Assembly: GCF_000764225.1 (NCBI RefSeq)
Contig: NZ_JQED01000040.1
Location: 62,001-126,000 of the forward strand
Direction of reading: 5' to 3'
DNA length: 64,000 nt
Source of the DNA: Colwellia psychrerythraea
Lineage (GTDB): Bacteria; Pseudomonadota; Gammaproteobacteria; Enterobacterales; Alteromonadaceae
The stretch's first letter is position 1, and every line of letters starts with the position of its first letter. The position numbers and the translations under genes are program-made. Positions 46,730-56,430 of the stretch are shown here, in pieces. Under the pieces are notes generated by a model that was not told the DNA's origin, searched no databases, and was given only the letters and a program-made list of their open reading frames with translations.

Positions 46730-47440
46730 TTAACAGGGCAACATTTCACTTGCGGTTTCATAATTAAGTAAACTGTCAATAGCGCGGGTATTGCTTGAAG
46801 AGTCAGCAATGTTAGCAGCGCGAACATAACGTGTTCGAAGCTCAGTTGCAAAAACTGAATAAGCAATATAGGTTATAATTGAGAAGAGCGTTATTACCGC
46901 ATACCATATACCGTATTTAACAAATAAAATAGAAATCACCATCACTATTTCTAACAGGGTAGGTACAATATTAAAAACCATAAAGCGCATTAAAAAATTG
47001 ATACCCGAAGTACCTCGGTCAATGTCACGAGACAACCCACCCGTTTGCCTATTTAGGTGAAAATCTAAGTCAAGAGAATGAAGATGACGAAAGACTTTTA
47101 AGCCAATACGCCTTATAGCGCGTTCTGTCACTCGACCAAATAGCGTGTCTCTTATTTCAGCGAACACAACTATCGACAATCTAACTAAGCCATACGCCGC
47201 GACTAAACCTAACGGAACAATTAATAAAGCGGACGCGTCACTTGCATTATTAGCGTCTAACGTATCAACAATATCTTTTAGTATAAAAGGCAAGTAAACG
47301 CTGGCTATTTTCGTTAACACTAAACACGACATCGCAAAGGCAATACGTTTTTTATACTCAAAGAGGTAGGGTAAAATAAGCTTGAATGCTTGCCAGTTGA
47401 TAGAGCTGACTTCTTGGTCGGGGTAACTAGATCGGCGCAT
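46730..47440 (-). pseudogene. N-terminal half of ATM1-type ABC transporter, split by the island
   Basis: The frame encodes the first 229 or so residues of the transporter: a cytoplasmic start (MRRSSYPDQ, matching MRKHQFSN of the intact copy), and the first membrane helices to DSLLNYET. It then reads 7 island-derived residues (ASEMLPC) and stops at 46730. The start at 47440 is preferred over an upstream frame extension because it aligns with the start of the intact protein. Together with 3677-4819 it rebuilds one full gene. The fragment has no ATPase domain. Its own promoter remains in place, so a short membrane fragment may still be made. Confidence 0.9.
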
Positions 47441-47589
47441 GATATTTCTTTTGCGGTAAAACCTTAATTTTAAATTAGAAAACGAATTTAGCCTAATCAT
47501 TAAGATAATTAGTTTGTATTAAACCGTTCATTTTTCTTCAAATTAACTTTAACCTCGTCAATGTAGTAACTGATTAAGCCGTTAAAATA

Positions 47590-47627
47590 AAATAAGCAGA
47601 ATAACAACCAAGTTACTCTGCTTATTT
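47590..47627. terminator. Bidirectional terminator
   Basis: A 16-bp stem with one mismatch (AAATAAGCAGAATAAC and GTTACTCTGCTTATTT, loop of 6) lies between the end of the phosphatase gene and the start of the split ABC gene, with A-rich and T-rich flanks. Confidence 0.7.
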
Positions 47628-47689
47628 ATTGGATATAGATTTTATCAGGACTTACTCAAGCTAGTGATATCTCACTGCACTATTTTGCA

Positions 47690-49405
47690 TTAATCTGTAT
47701 CGAGAACCTTTTCTAATATTTTCCCTTGCGCGCCAGAAGGTGCTTTAATACCCAGCACTGCTGATAATGTTACGGCAATATCCGTAGTACTCACGCGATC
47801 ATAGACTGTATCATCATCAATATTATAGCCGGCAAAGATTAGCGGTACAAAAGTATCATAACCCCAAGGTGAACCATGGGTCGCAGCAACGGTTAAACCT
47901 TCCATATCTGCGACAAAACGATGAGCTTCAAGTACAACATAGACATCACCAGAACGGTTTTGGCTGTGATTATTAATCACCAAAGTATGTAAATAATCTT
48001 GGGGAGTATTGCCTGTTTCGATATCAGAGCTAGTGACGGCAAGCGCAACACCATCAAATTTTGAAACTTCTACGGCAACCGCTTTTTGAACTTGTTCAAG
48101 AGAAAGTTTACGTTTAGCAATTAAATCTCGGTCGAGGTAAATGTAGGGATGAAAATAACTTTTAATAAGCGCAGTATCAAAACCGAACTGCTTCTTAAGG
48201 GCTTTCATGCTGGGCGCTTTGTCCCACTCTGTAGGTGAAACGACCTTTGTTTTCATCCCCAAGGAAGATAAATAAGCAGGCACTTCAGCCGCCCCATGAT
48301 CTGCAGCTAAGACAATAAGCGTATTTTCTAATCCTACATTTTTATCAATAAAGGTAATTAACTTGGCTAAGGTGCGGTCTAGTCTTAGCATGTTATCTTC
48401 GGCTTCTAAACTAGAAGGACCAAAAATGTGACTGACATAATCAGTTGAAGAAAAACTGACTGATAAATAGTCAGTTACCTCGTCCTGGCCTAACTGCTCA
48501 TTTGTAACTACGGCTTTAGCAAAATCTAAGGTAAGTTCATCTCCTGCAGGACTTAAGGTCAGAAAAGTATTGAAATAGCCATTACTCATATCACCATATT
48601 GATGAGGGAAAGTTCGACCAAAACCGGGAAATTTAGTTTCCCATGCCTGATCGTCTTGTTTCGCAAAAACATATTTCGCTTGAGGTTGGCTTAACTCCCA
48701 TGTCTTTTGATGATATTTTTTGCTGGGAGTTGCAGCATTCCACTTTGATACCCACTCGGGATATTTATCATAATAATATTCACTGCTAACAAACTCACCT
48801 GATTTTTTAGAGAACCAAAAAGCTTTGCCCATATGCCCGGCCATCGAAATAGCGCCTCTATCTTTTACCGATACACCAAAAACTTTTGCTTTCCCATTCG
48901 ACGCAATTTTCAATTCATCACTAAAGGTAGATACTTGAATATTATTAGGTGAGCGACCAGAAGATTTTGCCGTACGCTGAGTGGGGTCAATTTCTGTTTG
49001 TTGATTAACCCCGGCATTTGCTGATAACAATGGATAATCGGCATCTTCAACGTTATAAACTAATCGTTGCAACTTATCATCAAACCAGACATTACCAATC
49101 ATACCATGTACTGCTGGCAAGGCTCCGGTAGCGAGAGTTGCATGCCCAACAATAGTTTCAGTGTTTGCGTGATTATGTTGTGCATCCTTGTAAACTAAAC
49201 CTTCATCGAGCAAATATCTAAAGCCACCTTCCCCCATTTTATCTAAATAGGCGGTTGGCATATCCCCACGTAATTGATCGACGGTGATTTGTAAAATGAG
49301 TTTTGGCTTATCTACTTTTGCAAACGCGACGTTGCAGCTTAAAACCGCTGCTGTAGTTAATGCCACTGCAAGGTCACGTCTCTTGTTTATTTTCACTGTT
49401 ATCAT
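47690..49405 (-). CDS. Secreted alkaline phosphatase-family protein (PafA-like)
   Basis: A 571-residue exported enzyme of the alkaline phosphatase superfamily. The N-terminal signal peptide ends near AFA (about residue 29). The metal-binding start QITVDQLRGDMP and nucleophile region ANTETIVGHATLATG (Thr nucleophile in TIVGHA) match PafA-type phosphatases and nucleotide pyrophosphatase/phosphodiesterases. Further ligands are visible in FSSTDYVSHIFGP and AADHGAAEVP, and the final His in THGSPWGYD. It should release phosphate from organic phosphate esters in the periplasm. It is single, with a terminator downstream. PafA-like enzymes do not depend on the Pho boxes I could look for here. Confidence 0.88.
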   Translation of the reverse strand: MITVKINKRRDLAVALTTAAVLSCNVAFAKVDKPKLILQITVDQLRGDMPTAYLDKMGEGGFRYLLDEGLVYKDAQHNHANTETIVGHATLATGALPAVHGMIGNVWFDDKLQRLVYNVEDADYPLLSANAGVNQQTEIDPTQRTAKSSGRSPNNIQVSTFSDELKIASNGKAKVFGVSVKDRGAISMAGHMGKAFWFSKKSGEFVSSEYYYDKYPEWVSKWNAATPSKKYHQKTWELSQPQAKYVFAKQDDQAWETKFPGFGRTFPHQYGDMSNGYFNTFLTLSPAGDELTLDFAKAVVTNEQLGQDEVTDYLSVSFSSTDYVSHIFGPSSLEAEDNMLRLDRTLAKLITFIDKNVGLENTLIVLAADHGAAEVPAYLSSLGMKTKVVSPTEWDKAPSMKALKKQFGFDTALIKSYFHPYIYLDRDLIAKRKLSLEQVQKAVAVEVSKFDGVALAVTSSDIETGNTPQDYLHTLVINNHSQNRSGDVYVVLEAHRFVADMEGLTVAATHGSPWGYDTFVPLIFAGYNIDDDTVYDRVSTTDIAVTLSAVLGIKAPSGAQGKILEKVLDTD

Positions 49406-49754
49406 TTTTAATAATCCTTTATTACCTATTAATTAACACTTCGAAAATATGAAATGATTATAAATTTGTACAAACTAACTTAACAACTTATTGCTATAAC
49501 GGAACAAACACCATGAATGCTTGGAGCAATAATGTGCTAAAAGAGAGTAGTCTTATCTGGCCCAAATAATTTTCAATAAATTATCATGTTACCCTGTTGA
49601 ATAATATGCAATTTCCGTAACATGCTAAATAATCCAGAAAATAAATTATTGTTGCATATCACTGCCATAGGCTGGCATGCAAGACAGGGAAACCTCAGCA
49701 GGGTTAAATTGATTTAATAAGTAGACAAGTATCTCAATCGCTTCTTTAATGAGA
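49406..49754. other. Intergenic gap, 349 bp
   Basis: Holds the promoter region of the phosphatase gene and the end of the AraC-type gene. No gene or clear regulatory repeat was seen. Confidence 0.5.
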
Positions 49755-50729
49755 TTAACTCGCTTTCCTAAGCGTTGTAGAAGGTAATTCTTGAAAGAGT
49801 TGACGGTACTCACTGGCAAAACGTCCTAATTCAATAAACCCCCAATTGAGTGCGACATCAACTACTTTATTGCTATCACATTGATTTATTAACAAATCAC
49901 GTCTTACACCATTTAAGCGTAATAACCTTAAATAACGTATAGGCGTCACTCCTAAGTATTCTTTAAAACCATATTGTAGATTTCGCTCACTCAATTTAGC
50001 TATTTTGCACAATTCTGGAATTGTTGGCACACTGTCTCCATAACTGTGCAAGTAGTCCATGACCTGACGTACACCTTCGCAGCGTTTTGATTGGTTTACT
50101 CGCCTTTCATTACATGGGGTTGTTTCTTGAAGCACGTTAAAAGCCAGTTTTAAAATAGTATCATTTATCATGCGTAATGAGTTTTCGGTTTTTACAACCT
50201 CTGGTTTTGCTTGTATTAGGTTAATAATATTATTTACCCCTGTCGCATATTGCGTTAATGCAAGGGGCTCTGTCAGGCAGGCTTTACTCACTAACCAGTC
50301 ACTTGGAATTTCTTGACCAGTCAATAATTGAATATCACAGGCAAACATTTCTCTATCAAAGACAGCAGCAATAACATTCAAGTTGTTTTTAAAGTTTACA
50401 TCCCAATCGCCACCAGTGGCTTGAAGGATCGCATTTTGCTCAATGTGTTTACCACAAAATTTAGAATCATCTTTATTCGAAAGCAATGCAGCAAAAGGCA
50501 CAAAATTACTCGCAGGGGTTGCTTCTATTAATGCACCAACATTAAGTTTTTCACGAAAAACTTGTAATTTCCCTAAATTAATCTCTAAATAATCACCTTG
50601 TAACTTCCCTGCATATAACTGGGTATAGCGCCGGTTCTTATTCACCTGAAATTGAGCCAACTCATCAATATCCGAGGTCGACATACCTCTTACTTGGTTA
50701 TTACTATGAATTACTTTTTGAAGTTCCAT
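49755..50729 (-). CDS. AraC-family transcriptional regulator
   Basis: A 324-residue regulator. The C-terminal 100 residues hold the two AraC helix-turn-helix motifs: IPELCKIAKLSERNLQYGFKEYLG (first) and VVDVALNWGFIELGRFASEYRQLFQELP (second, with the usual GF and F-x-R-F spacing). The N-terminal 200 residues are a ligand or dimer domain of the type seen in FeaR/OruR-like activators. It is divergent from the three-sulfatase cluster, with 360 bases between starts, so it is a good candidate for its activator. The effector is unknown. Confidence 0.9.
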   Translation of the reverse strand: MELQKVIHSNNQVRGMSTSDIDELAQFQVNKNRRYTQLYAGKLQGDYLEINLGKLQVFREKLNVGALIEATPASNFVPFAALLSNKDDSKFCGKHIEQNAILQATGGDWDVNFKNNLNVIAAVFDREMFACDIQLLTGQEIPSDWLVSKACLTEPLALTQYATGVNNIINLIQAKPEVVKTENSLRMINDTILKLAFNVLQETTPCNERRVNQSKRCEGVRQVMDYLHSYGDSVPTIPELCKIAKLSERNLQYGFKEYLGVTPIRYLRLLRLNGVRRDLLINQCDSNKVVDVALNWGFIELGRFASEYRQLFQELPSTTLRKAS

Positions 50730-51090
50730 TACTTTTTAAAAGTCCTTTTCTATAAATCAATCAGTTGATTTATCGCACTAACTATAACGAAATCCTTTCG
50801 GAAATTGCATACTTAAATGTTAACCGAGTTAATATAATGTAGCAATAACAAAGCGTCACCACATAACTAAGTAACTGTACAACGCATTCAATATCGACTT
50901 ATTCACCACAGATACTTAATCTAAATCGACATTGAAAGGCTAAATTGTAAGCAACTATTCGCCAAGATAATTCCACACGTTTACACAACTATTAGTTTAT
51001 CGCCTGTGAATATCAATGAACAAGTAAAATAATATTATCGTATTTTTCACCATAATAATTAGAATTTTGACTGTAAATAAAAGGACGACT
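50730..51090. other. Regulatory gap between AraC gene and sulfatases, 361 bp
   Basis: Divergent promoter region that should carry the AraC-protein sites and the first sulfatase promoter. I see AT-rich sequence but no repeat strong enough to name as an operator. Confidence 0.5.
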
Positions 51091-52659
51091 ATGAAAATGA
51101 ATAATCCGCTTAAGAAGTTTGCACTAGGCGTGGGTATGCTTGCCCTCGCCACCAGTGCAGCCGCCACAACCAATAAAGCTAAACCGAATGTTTTAGCAAT
51201 TTGGGGCGATGATATAGGTTATTACAACATCAGTGCTTATAACCAAGGCATGATGGGCTATCAGACACCAAACATCGATAGAATAGCTGATGAAGGTGCA
51301 TTGTTCACTCATCACTATGCACAGCAAAGTTGTACTGCAGGTCGCGCTTCATTCATTTTAGGTCAAGAACCTTTTAGAACCGGCTTATTAACTATTGGTA
51401 TGCCCGGTTCAAACCATGGTATTCCGGATTGGACACCTACCATTGCAGACCTGTTAAAAGAAAAAGGTTATATGACGGCACAATTTGGAAAAAACCATTT
51501 AGGCGATCAAGATAAACATTTACCAACCAATCATGGTTTCGATGAATTTTTCGGTAACTTATATCACTTAAATGCTGAAGAAGAGCCAGAAACCTATTAT
51601 TACCCTAAAGATAAAGAATTCCATAAAAAATATGGTCCTCGAGGTGTTATCCATTCTTTTGCCGATGGAAAAATAGAAAACACGGGTTCTATGACGCGTA
51701 AACGTATGGAAACAGCTGATGAAGAGTTTCTAGCTGGTACATTAAAATTTATTGATAAAGCGCATAAAGCAAAAAAGCCTTTCTTTATATGGCATAGCTC
51801 AACTCGTATGCATGTATGGACGCGTTTGCAAGAAAAATACCGTGGTAAGTCAGGCATAGGTCTAACGGCTGATGGAATGTTAGAGCATGATGATCAAGTA
51901 GGTATTTTACTTGATAAATTAGACGATTTAAAAATTGCTGACAATACCATTGTGATCTATTCAACCGACAACGGTGCTGAAAAATTCACTTGGCCTGATG
52001 GCGGAACATCTCCATTTAGAGGCGAAAAAGGCACAACAACTGAAGGCGGGATGCGTGTTCCCCAACTCGTTCGCTGGCCTGGTACCATTAAAGCAGGTAG
52101 TAAATACAATAACATGATGTCTCATGAAGATTGGATGCCGACACTATTAGCCGCTGCTGGTGAGCCAAATATAGTTAGTAAACTTAAAAAAGGTCACAAA
52201 GCTAACGGTAAGAAATGGACAATTCATCCTGATGGACACAACTTCTTGCCTTTCTTTAAAGGCCAAGAAAAAACATCACCACGCACGAGTAAATTATATT
52301 TTAATGCCGCCGGTGATTTGAATGCTGTACGTTGGAATGAGTGGAAAATTGCTTTTGCAGAAGAAGAAGGTGGCATTAGCACTGCATATCGTAAAGTCCC
52401 TGCATGGCCAACTATTACCAATTTACATGCAGATCCCTTTGAAACGGCTGCAAAAGAATCTGGAATGTACTTGCGTTGGTATGCGGATAACATGTGGTTA
52501 TTTGTCCCTGCACAACAACAAGTTGCACAGTTCATGTCAACTATTGACAAATATCCTTTCCAAGAGGGAAGTAGCTTAAGTGCAAGTAACATTGGTTACA
52601 AAAGCATTAGAACGCAGGCTGCATTAAAGAAAATACAGCAATTAAGCCCAAACCGATAA
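51091..52659 (+). CDS. Exported arylsulfatase 1 (CxAxR type)
   Basis: A 522-residue S1-family sulfatase. The start at 51091 is chosen for AGGA 7 bases before it and for the signal peptide that then begins the protein (KKFALGVGML to SAAA). Metal ligands are in WGDDIG (D40, D41). The formylglycine site is CTAGR with C81. Later ligands are in KNHLGDQD and STDNGAE. It should remove sulfate esters, perhaps from marine polysaccharide or another organic sulfate. It is very similar to the next two sulfatases, so the three arose by duplication. C81 must be converted to formylglycine for activity. A strong terminator follows, so each sulfatase may have its own transcript. Confidence 0.93.
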   Translation: MKMNNPLKKFALGVGMLALATSAAATTNKAKPNVLAIWGDDIGYYNISAYNQGMMGYQTPNIDRIADEGALFTHHYAQQSCTAGRASFILGQEPFRTGLLTIGMPGSNHGIPDWTPTIADLLKEKGYMTAQFGKNHLGDQDKHLPTNHGFDEFFGNLYHLNAEEEPETYYYPKDKEFHKKYGPRGVIHSFADGKIENTGSMTRKRMETADEEFLAGTLKFIDKAHKAKKPFFIWHSSTRMHVWTRLQEKYRGKSGIGLTADGMLEHDDQVGILLDKLDDLKIADNTIVIYSTDNGAEKFTWPDGGTSPFRGEKGTTTEGGMRVPQLVRWPGTIKAGSKYNNMMSHEDWMPTLLAAAGEPNIVSKLKKGHKANGKKWTIHPDGHNFLPFFKGQEKTSPRTSKLYFNAAGDLNAVRWNEWKIAFAEEEGGISTAYRKVPAWPTITNLHADPFETAAKESGMYLRWYADNMWLFVPAQQQVAQFMSTIDKYPFQEGSSLSASNIGYKSIRTQAALKKIQQLSPNR

Positions 52660-52693
52660 TTGCTGCTTTGTTAATTTTTTGTCCATAATGGCT

Positions 52694-52722
52694 AAAGCCC
52701 AATAATTATTGGGCTTTTTTTC
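52694..52722 (+). terminator. Intrinsic terminator of sulfatase 1
   Basis: A perfect 24-base palindrome (AAAGCCCAATAA and TTATTGGGCTTT) runs into a T-tract at 52715-52721, 35 bases past the stop codon. Confidence 0.9.
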
Positions 52723-52954
52723 TTTTCAATAACAATTGCGATATTTAACCGGTTAAGAAAAAAATACTCATTACATATATTGTTAAATCAAGTGAACTTA
52801 GTCACTAAACACTTCGTATAAGTTACTGTTAAATTATTGCATTTATTATGAAATAACATCATATTAATAATGCATTGTTCGTTATTTATACGGCCATTGT
52901 TATTTTTGCAGATAAATAATTGCATGTTTCTTTGTTGATCAAAAGGAAGAAAAA

Positions 52955-54493
52955 ATGATTAAAAATAGATTAAAAATGTTGCTGCTGGGTGCAAGCATAA
53001 TCGCAACGGCATCTGCAACAGCAGCAGAAAAGCCGAATATTTTATTTTTCTGGGGCGATGATATAGGGCGTACAAATATCAGTGCCTATAGTCACGGTAT
53101 AATGGGCTTTAAAACCCCTAACATCGATCGCATTGCTAAAGAAGGTATGATGTTCACCGATTATTACGCCGATCAAAGCTGTACTGCTGGTCGTTCAACG
53201 TTTATCACCGGCCAATCAGGGTTACGTACAGGCATGACAAAAGTAGGCTTACCCGGCGCTAACGAAGGTATTCAAGACAGAGATATTACTATTGCCGAAA
53301 TGTTAAAGGCTAAGGGCTATACCACAGGTCAATTTGGAAAAAACCACTTAGGTGATAAAGATGAACATTTACCGACCAATCATGGCTTTGATGAATTTTT
53401 TGGCAACTTGTATCATTTGAATGCAGAGGAAGAGCCGGAAGATCCTGATTACCCTAAAGATCCTGCTTTTAAGAAAAAATTTGGCCCTCGCGGTGTAATC
53501 CATTCTTTTTCAGATGGCAAAATTAAAGATACCGGACCATTAACTAAAAAGCGTATGGAAACGGCTGACGATGAATTTGTCGCAGCGGCTATGAAGTTTG
53601 TAGATAAAGCGGTGAAAGCTAAAAAGCCTTTCTTTGTTTGGGTTAATACCGCAGGTATGCACTTTAGAACGCATATCAATCCAAAACATGTTGGCCTTTC
53701 AGGTCAAGGATTCTATAACGATGTGATGGTTGCTCACGATAATCATGTTGGCTTAATGTTAGATCAATTGGATAAATTAAAAATTACCGATAATACCATT
53801 GTCATGTACTCAACTGATAATGGCGTACACTACAATACTTGGCCAGATGCAGGTATAACCCCGTTCGATGGTGAAAAAAATAGCGAAAAAGAAGGTGCTT
53901 ACCGTGTTCCTATGATGGTGCGTTGGCCGGGTAAAATTAAAGCTGGTGAAATTTCAAATGAACTGATGGCTCATTTAGACTGGATGCCAACCCTAGCTGC
54001 TGCAACTGGTGATGACCAACTCAAAGAAGACATGCTTCAGGGCAAACGTCGTTTTGGTAATAAACAATCAAAAATTCACCTTGATGGTTATAACATGTTA
54101 CCCCACCTTACGGGTAAGACAGATAAAAGCCCACGTAACATTTACCATTATTTAAATGACGAAGGATTTCCTGTCGCTATTCGCGTTGGTGATTGGAAAA
54201 TGGTTTATGCAGAAAACCGTGGGAAAACCTTAGCGTTGTGGACAGAACCTTTTACTATGTTGAGAATGCCTAAAATCCTAAACTTACGTCGTGACCCATG
54301 GAGTAGAGCCGAAGAAAACTCTAATTCTTATTACGATTGGATGATTGATAAAGCACCCTATATCTATTTAGGTTTATCAGAAACAGCTAAATTTTTATCA
54401 ACCTTTAAAGAATATCCACCTAGCCAACCTACTGGCTCTTGGTCAGTTGAAGCGGTATATGATACTTTCCTAAGTAAGTCTGAAGGCAAATAA
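52955..54493 (+). CDS. Exported arylsulfatase 2 (CxAxR type)
   Basis: A 512-residue S1-family sulfatase with AAGGAAG about 6 bases before the ATG and a signal peptide ending near TAA (about residue 24). D34/D35-type ligands are in WGDDIG and the formylglycine site is CTAGR with C76. Substrate-side residues differ from its two paralogues: NTAGMHFRTHI replaces the SSTRMHVWTRL/NSTRMHVWTRL of the others, and NGVHYNTW replaces NGAE. It may therefore accept a different sulfate ester. It lies between the other two, each separated by its own terminator. Confidence 0.93.
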   Translation: MIKNRLKMLLLGASIIATASATAAEKPNILFFWGDDIGRTNISAYSHGIMGFKTPNIDRIAKEGMMFTDYYADQSCTAGRSTFITGQSGLRTGMTKVGLPGANEGIQDRDITIAEMLKAKGYTTGQFGKNHLGDKDEHLPTNHGFDEFFGNLYHLNAEEEPEDPDYPKDPAFKKKFGPRGVIHSFSDGKIKDTGPLTKKRMETADDEFVAAAMKFVDKAVKAKKPFFVWVNTAGMHFRTHINPKHVGLSGQGFYNDVMVAHDNHVGLMLDQLDKLKITDNTIVMYSTDNGVHYNTWPDAGITPFDGEKNSEKEGAYRVPMMVRWPGKIKAGEISNELMAHLDWMPTLAAATGDDQLKEDMLQGKRRFGNKQSKIHLDGYNMLPHLTGKTDKSPRNIYHYLNDEGFPVAIRVGDWKMVYAENRGKTLALWTEPFTMLRMPKILNLRRDPWSRAEENSNSYYDWMIDKAPYIYLGLSETAKFLSTFKEYPPSQPTGSWSVEAVYDTFLSKSEGK

Positions 54494-54509
54494 TACACTC
54501 TTTGTCTAT

Positions 54510-54541
54510 ACTTAAAGGCCAACAATTGTTGGCCTTTAAGT
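54510..54541 (+). terminator. Perfect 32-base palindrome after sulfatase 2
   Basis: Two 16-base arms (ACTTAAAGGCCAACAA and its complement) meet without a spacer, 17 bases past the stop. The T-run is short, so it may act as a terminator or an mRNA-end stabiliser. Confidence 0.7.
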
Positions 54542-54733
54542 AAGTTTACTCATGCTTTATTGTTTAATAAAAAATATAACAAACAATAATAAAAACAATT
54601 ACTACTGCTACAAATAGGCCTCTCATTAACAATAGATTTATCAAATTAGTTATGTAATATTAAAAATGAGACTAATTCGCATATTGCTCATTTAACGGTG
54701 AACAATACACTCCTCCATCGGAAAGGAAATGAC

Positions 54734-56242
54734 ATGGTAACTCAAAATAAGTTAAGGAAACTGGTTTTAGGTTTAGGATTATTAGCTGCATCAAGTGTTG
54801 CAATGGCAACGACAGATACTGCTAAACCAAACATTCTTGCTATCTGGGGCGATGATATTGGTCCATTCAATATTAGTGCCTATAACCGTGGCATCATGGG
54901 TTACAAAACCCCCAATATCGATCGAATTGCTAATGAAGGTATTATCTTTACCGACTCTTACGGCGATCAAAGTTGTACCGCTGGTCGCGCTGGCTTCATT
55001 ACCGGTCAACACCCAATGCGAACAGGTTTAACTAAAGTAGGTTTACCTGGTGCGAAAGAGGGGTTAAATAAAAAAGATCCAACAATTGCTGAACTATTAA
55101 AGCCCCATGGTTACATGACTGGCCAATTTGGTAAAAACCATTTAGGTGATCAAGATGAGCATTTACCAACAAACCACGGCTTCGATGAATTCTTTGGTAA
55201 CCTATACCATTTAAATGCTGAAGATGAGCCAGAACATCCTAACTATCCTAAAGATCCTGCCTTTAAAAAACGTTTTGGCCCTCGTGGTGCTATACATTCT
55301 TTTGCTGATGGTAAAATTACCGATACAGGTCCGGTAACAAAAAAACGTATGGAAACAATTGATGAAGAGTTTTTAGGTGCCGCGTTAAAATTCATTGATA
55401 AAGCACATGCTGCTAAAAAACCTTTCTTTGTATGGTTCAACTCCACACGTATGCACGTTTGGACTCGTCTCAAACCCGCATCTGAAGGTGTTACCGGTCA
55501 AGGCTTATATGCCGATGGTATGGTTGAGCACGACGGTCATGTTGGCCAGTTATTAGATAAAATAGATAAACTGGGTATCGCTGAAAACACTATTATCATG
55601 TATACCACGGATAATGGCGCTGAGTTAGCTTTATGGCCAGATGGTGGTTACACACCATTTAGAGGTGAGAAAAATACTAACTGGGAAGGCGGTTACCGTG
55701 TTCCTATGATGGTTAAGTGGCCAGGGAAAATTAAACCAAATCAAGTGTCTAATGAAATGATTTCATTAATTGACTGGATGCCTACTCTTTTAGCCGTTGC
55801 TGGTGATACAAAAATTAAAAGTAAACTTAAAAAAGGTACTAACGTTGGTGGTAGTAAATTTAAAGTTCACCTTGATGGCTATAATTTTTTACCTCATTTC
55901 TTAGACACATCTAAAGCAGGACCTCGTAAAGAGTTTATTTACTCGTCTGATACCGGTGACATTGTAGGATTACGCTACGAAGACTATAAATTTGTTTTTA
56001 AAGAGCAACGAGCACATGGCTTAGAAGTCTGGCAAAATCCTTGGACAACACTTCGTGCACCTAAAATATTCAACTTAAGAATGGATCCATATGAACGTAT
56101 GGACCATGAATCTGAAGGTTATGGTCAATGGTGGGCTGAACATATGTTTTTAATGGCTCCTGCTATGATGAAAGTGGCTCAGTTTAAAGCAACCTTTAAA
56201 GAGTTCCCACAACGTCAAAAACCTGGAAGTTTCGTGCCATAA
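54734..56242 (+). CDS. Exported arylsulfatase 3 (CxAxR type)
   Basis: A 502-residue S1-family sulfatase. The ATG at 54734 has AAGGAAA upstream and starts a signal peptide (KLVLGLGLLAASSVAMA); a GTG at 54698 in the same frame has no such support. Ligands are in WGDDIG, the formylglycine site is CTAGR with C81, and NSTRMHVWTRL and TDNGAE match sulfatase 1. It is followed by two hairpins and then the SUMF1-domain gene. Its likeness to sulfatase 1 suggests related substrates. Confidence 0.93.
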   Translation: MVTQNKLRKLVLGLGLLAASSVAMATTDTAKPNILAIWGDDIGPFNISAYNRGIMGYKTPNIDRIANEGIIFTDSYGDQSCTAGRAGFITGQHPMRTGLTKVGLPGAKEGLNKKDPTIAELLKPHGYMTGQFGKNHLGDQDEHLPTNHGFDEFFGNLYHLNAEDEPEHPNYPKDPAFKKRFGPRGAIHSFADGKITDTGPVTKKRMETIDEEFLGAALKFIDKAHAAKKPFFVWFNSTRMHVWTRLKPASEGVTGQGLYADGMVEHDGHVGQLLDKIDKLGIAENTIIMYTTDNGAELALWPDGGYTPFRGEKNTNWEGGYRVPMMVKWPGKIKPNQVSNEMISLIDWMPTLLAVAGDTKIKSKLKKGTNVGGSKFKVHLDGYNFLPHFLDTSKAGPRKEFIYSSDTGDIVGLRYEDYKFVFKEQRAHGLEVWQNPWTTLRAPKIFNLRMDPYERMDHESEGYGQWWAEHMFLMAPAMMKVAQFKATFKEFPQRQKPGSFVP

Positions 56243-56253
56243 TCCGACTGTCA

Positions 56254-56326
56254 ACTAAGTGTTCTTTTAAACACTTAGTGACACTAATGTCCACAGGGCA
56301 AAGCCATCAAAGTCTTTGATGGCTTT
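56254..56326 (+). terminator. Two hairpins after sulfatase 3
   Basis: A first hairpin (ACTAAGTGTT 56254-56263 with AACACTTAGT 56270-56279) is followed by a stronger one (AAAGCCATCAAAG 56300-56312 with CTTTGATGGCTTT 56314-56326). The T-run is weak, but position and strength fit termination. Confidence 0.65.
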
Positions 56327-56430
56327 AACTTTCTTACTTTATAGTTGTTCATTGACTGTTATAAAGTAAGAATTGTTTCAAAAAAATTATTAACATTTAT
56401 CCACTGACTAAGTAAGAATTCACTGCAGTT

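Larger units (their letters stand above)
4796..46753. mobile_element. Genomic island of about 42 kb inserted in an ABC transporter gene
   Basis: The edges are defined by where the two minus-strand halves of one ABC transporter gene lose similarity to an intact homologue: the right half stops after the codon at 46754-46756 (T of NYET) and the left half resumes at 4793-4795 (K of KYF). The halves are in correct order and orientation, and at most about one codon is missing between them. The interior holds recombinases, a RecD-like helicase, restriction and nuclease genes, orphan genes and a decayed IS. No perfect direct repeat was found at the edges. An imperfect inverted similarity (AAATGT, then TTAAC and TTGA) occurs near both. 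The recombinase module is in the middle rather than at an end, so the island may be composite. Confidence 0.87.
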
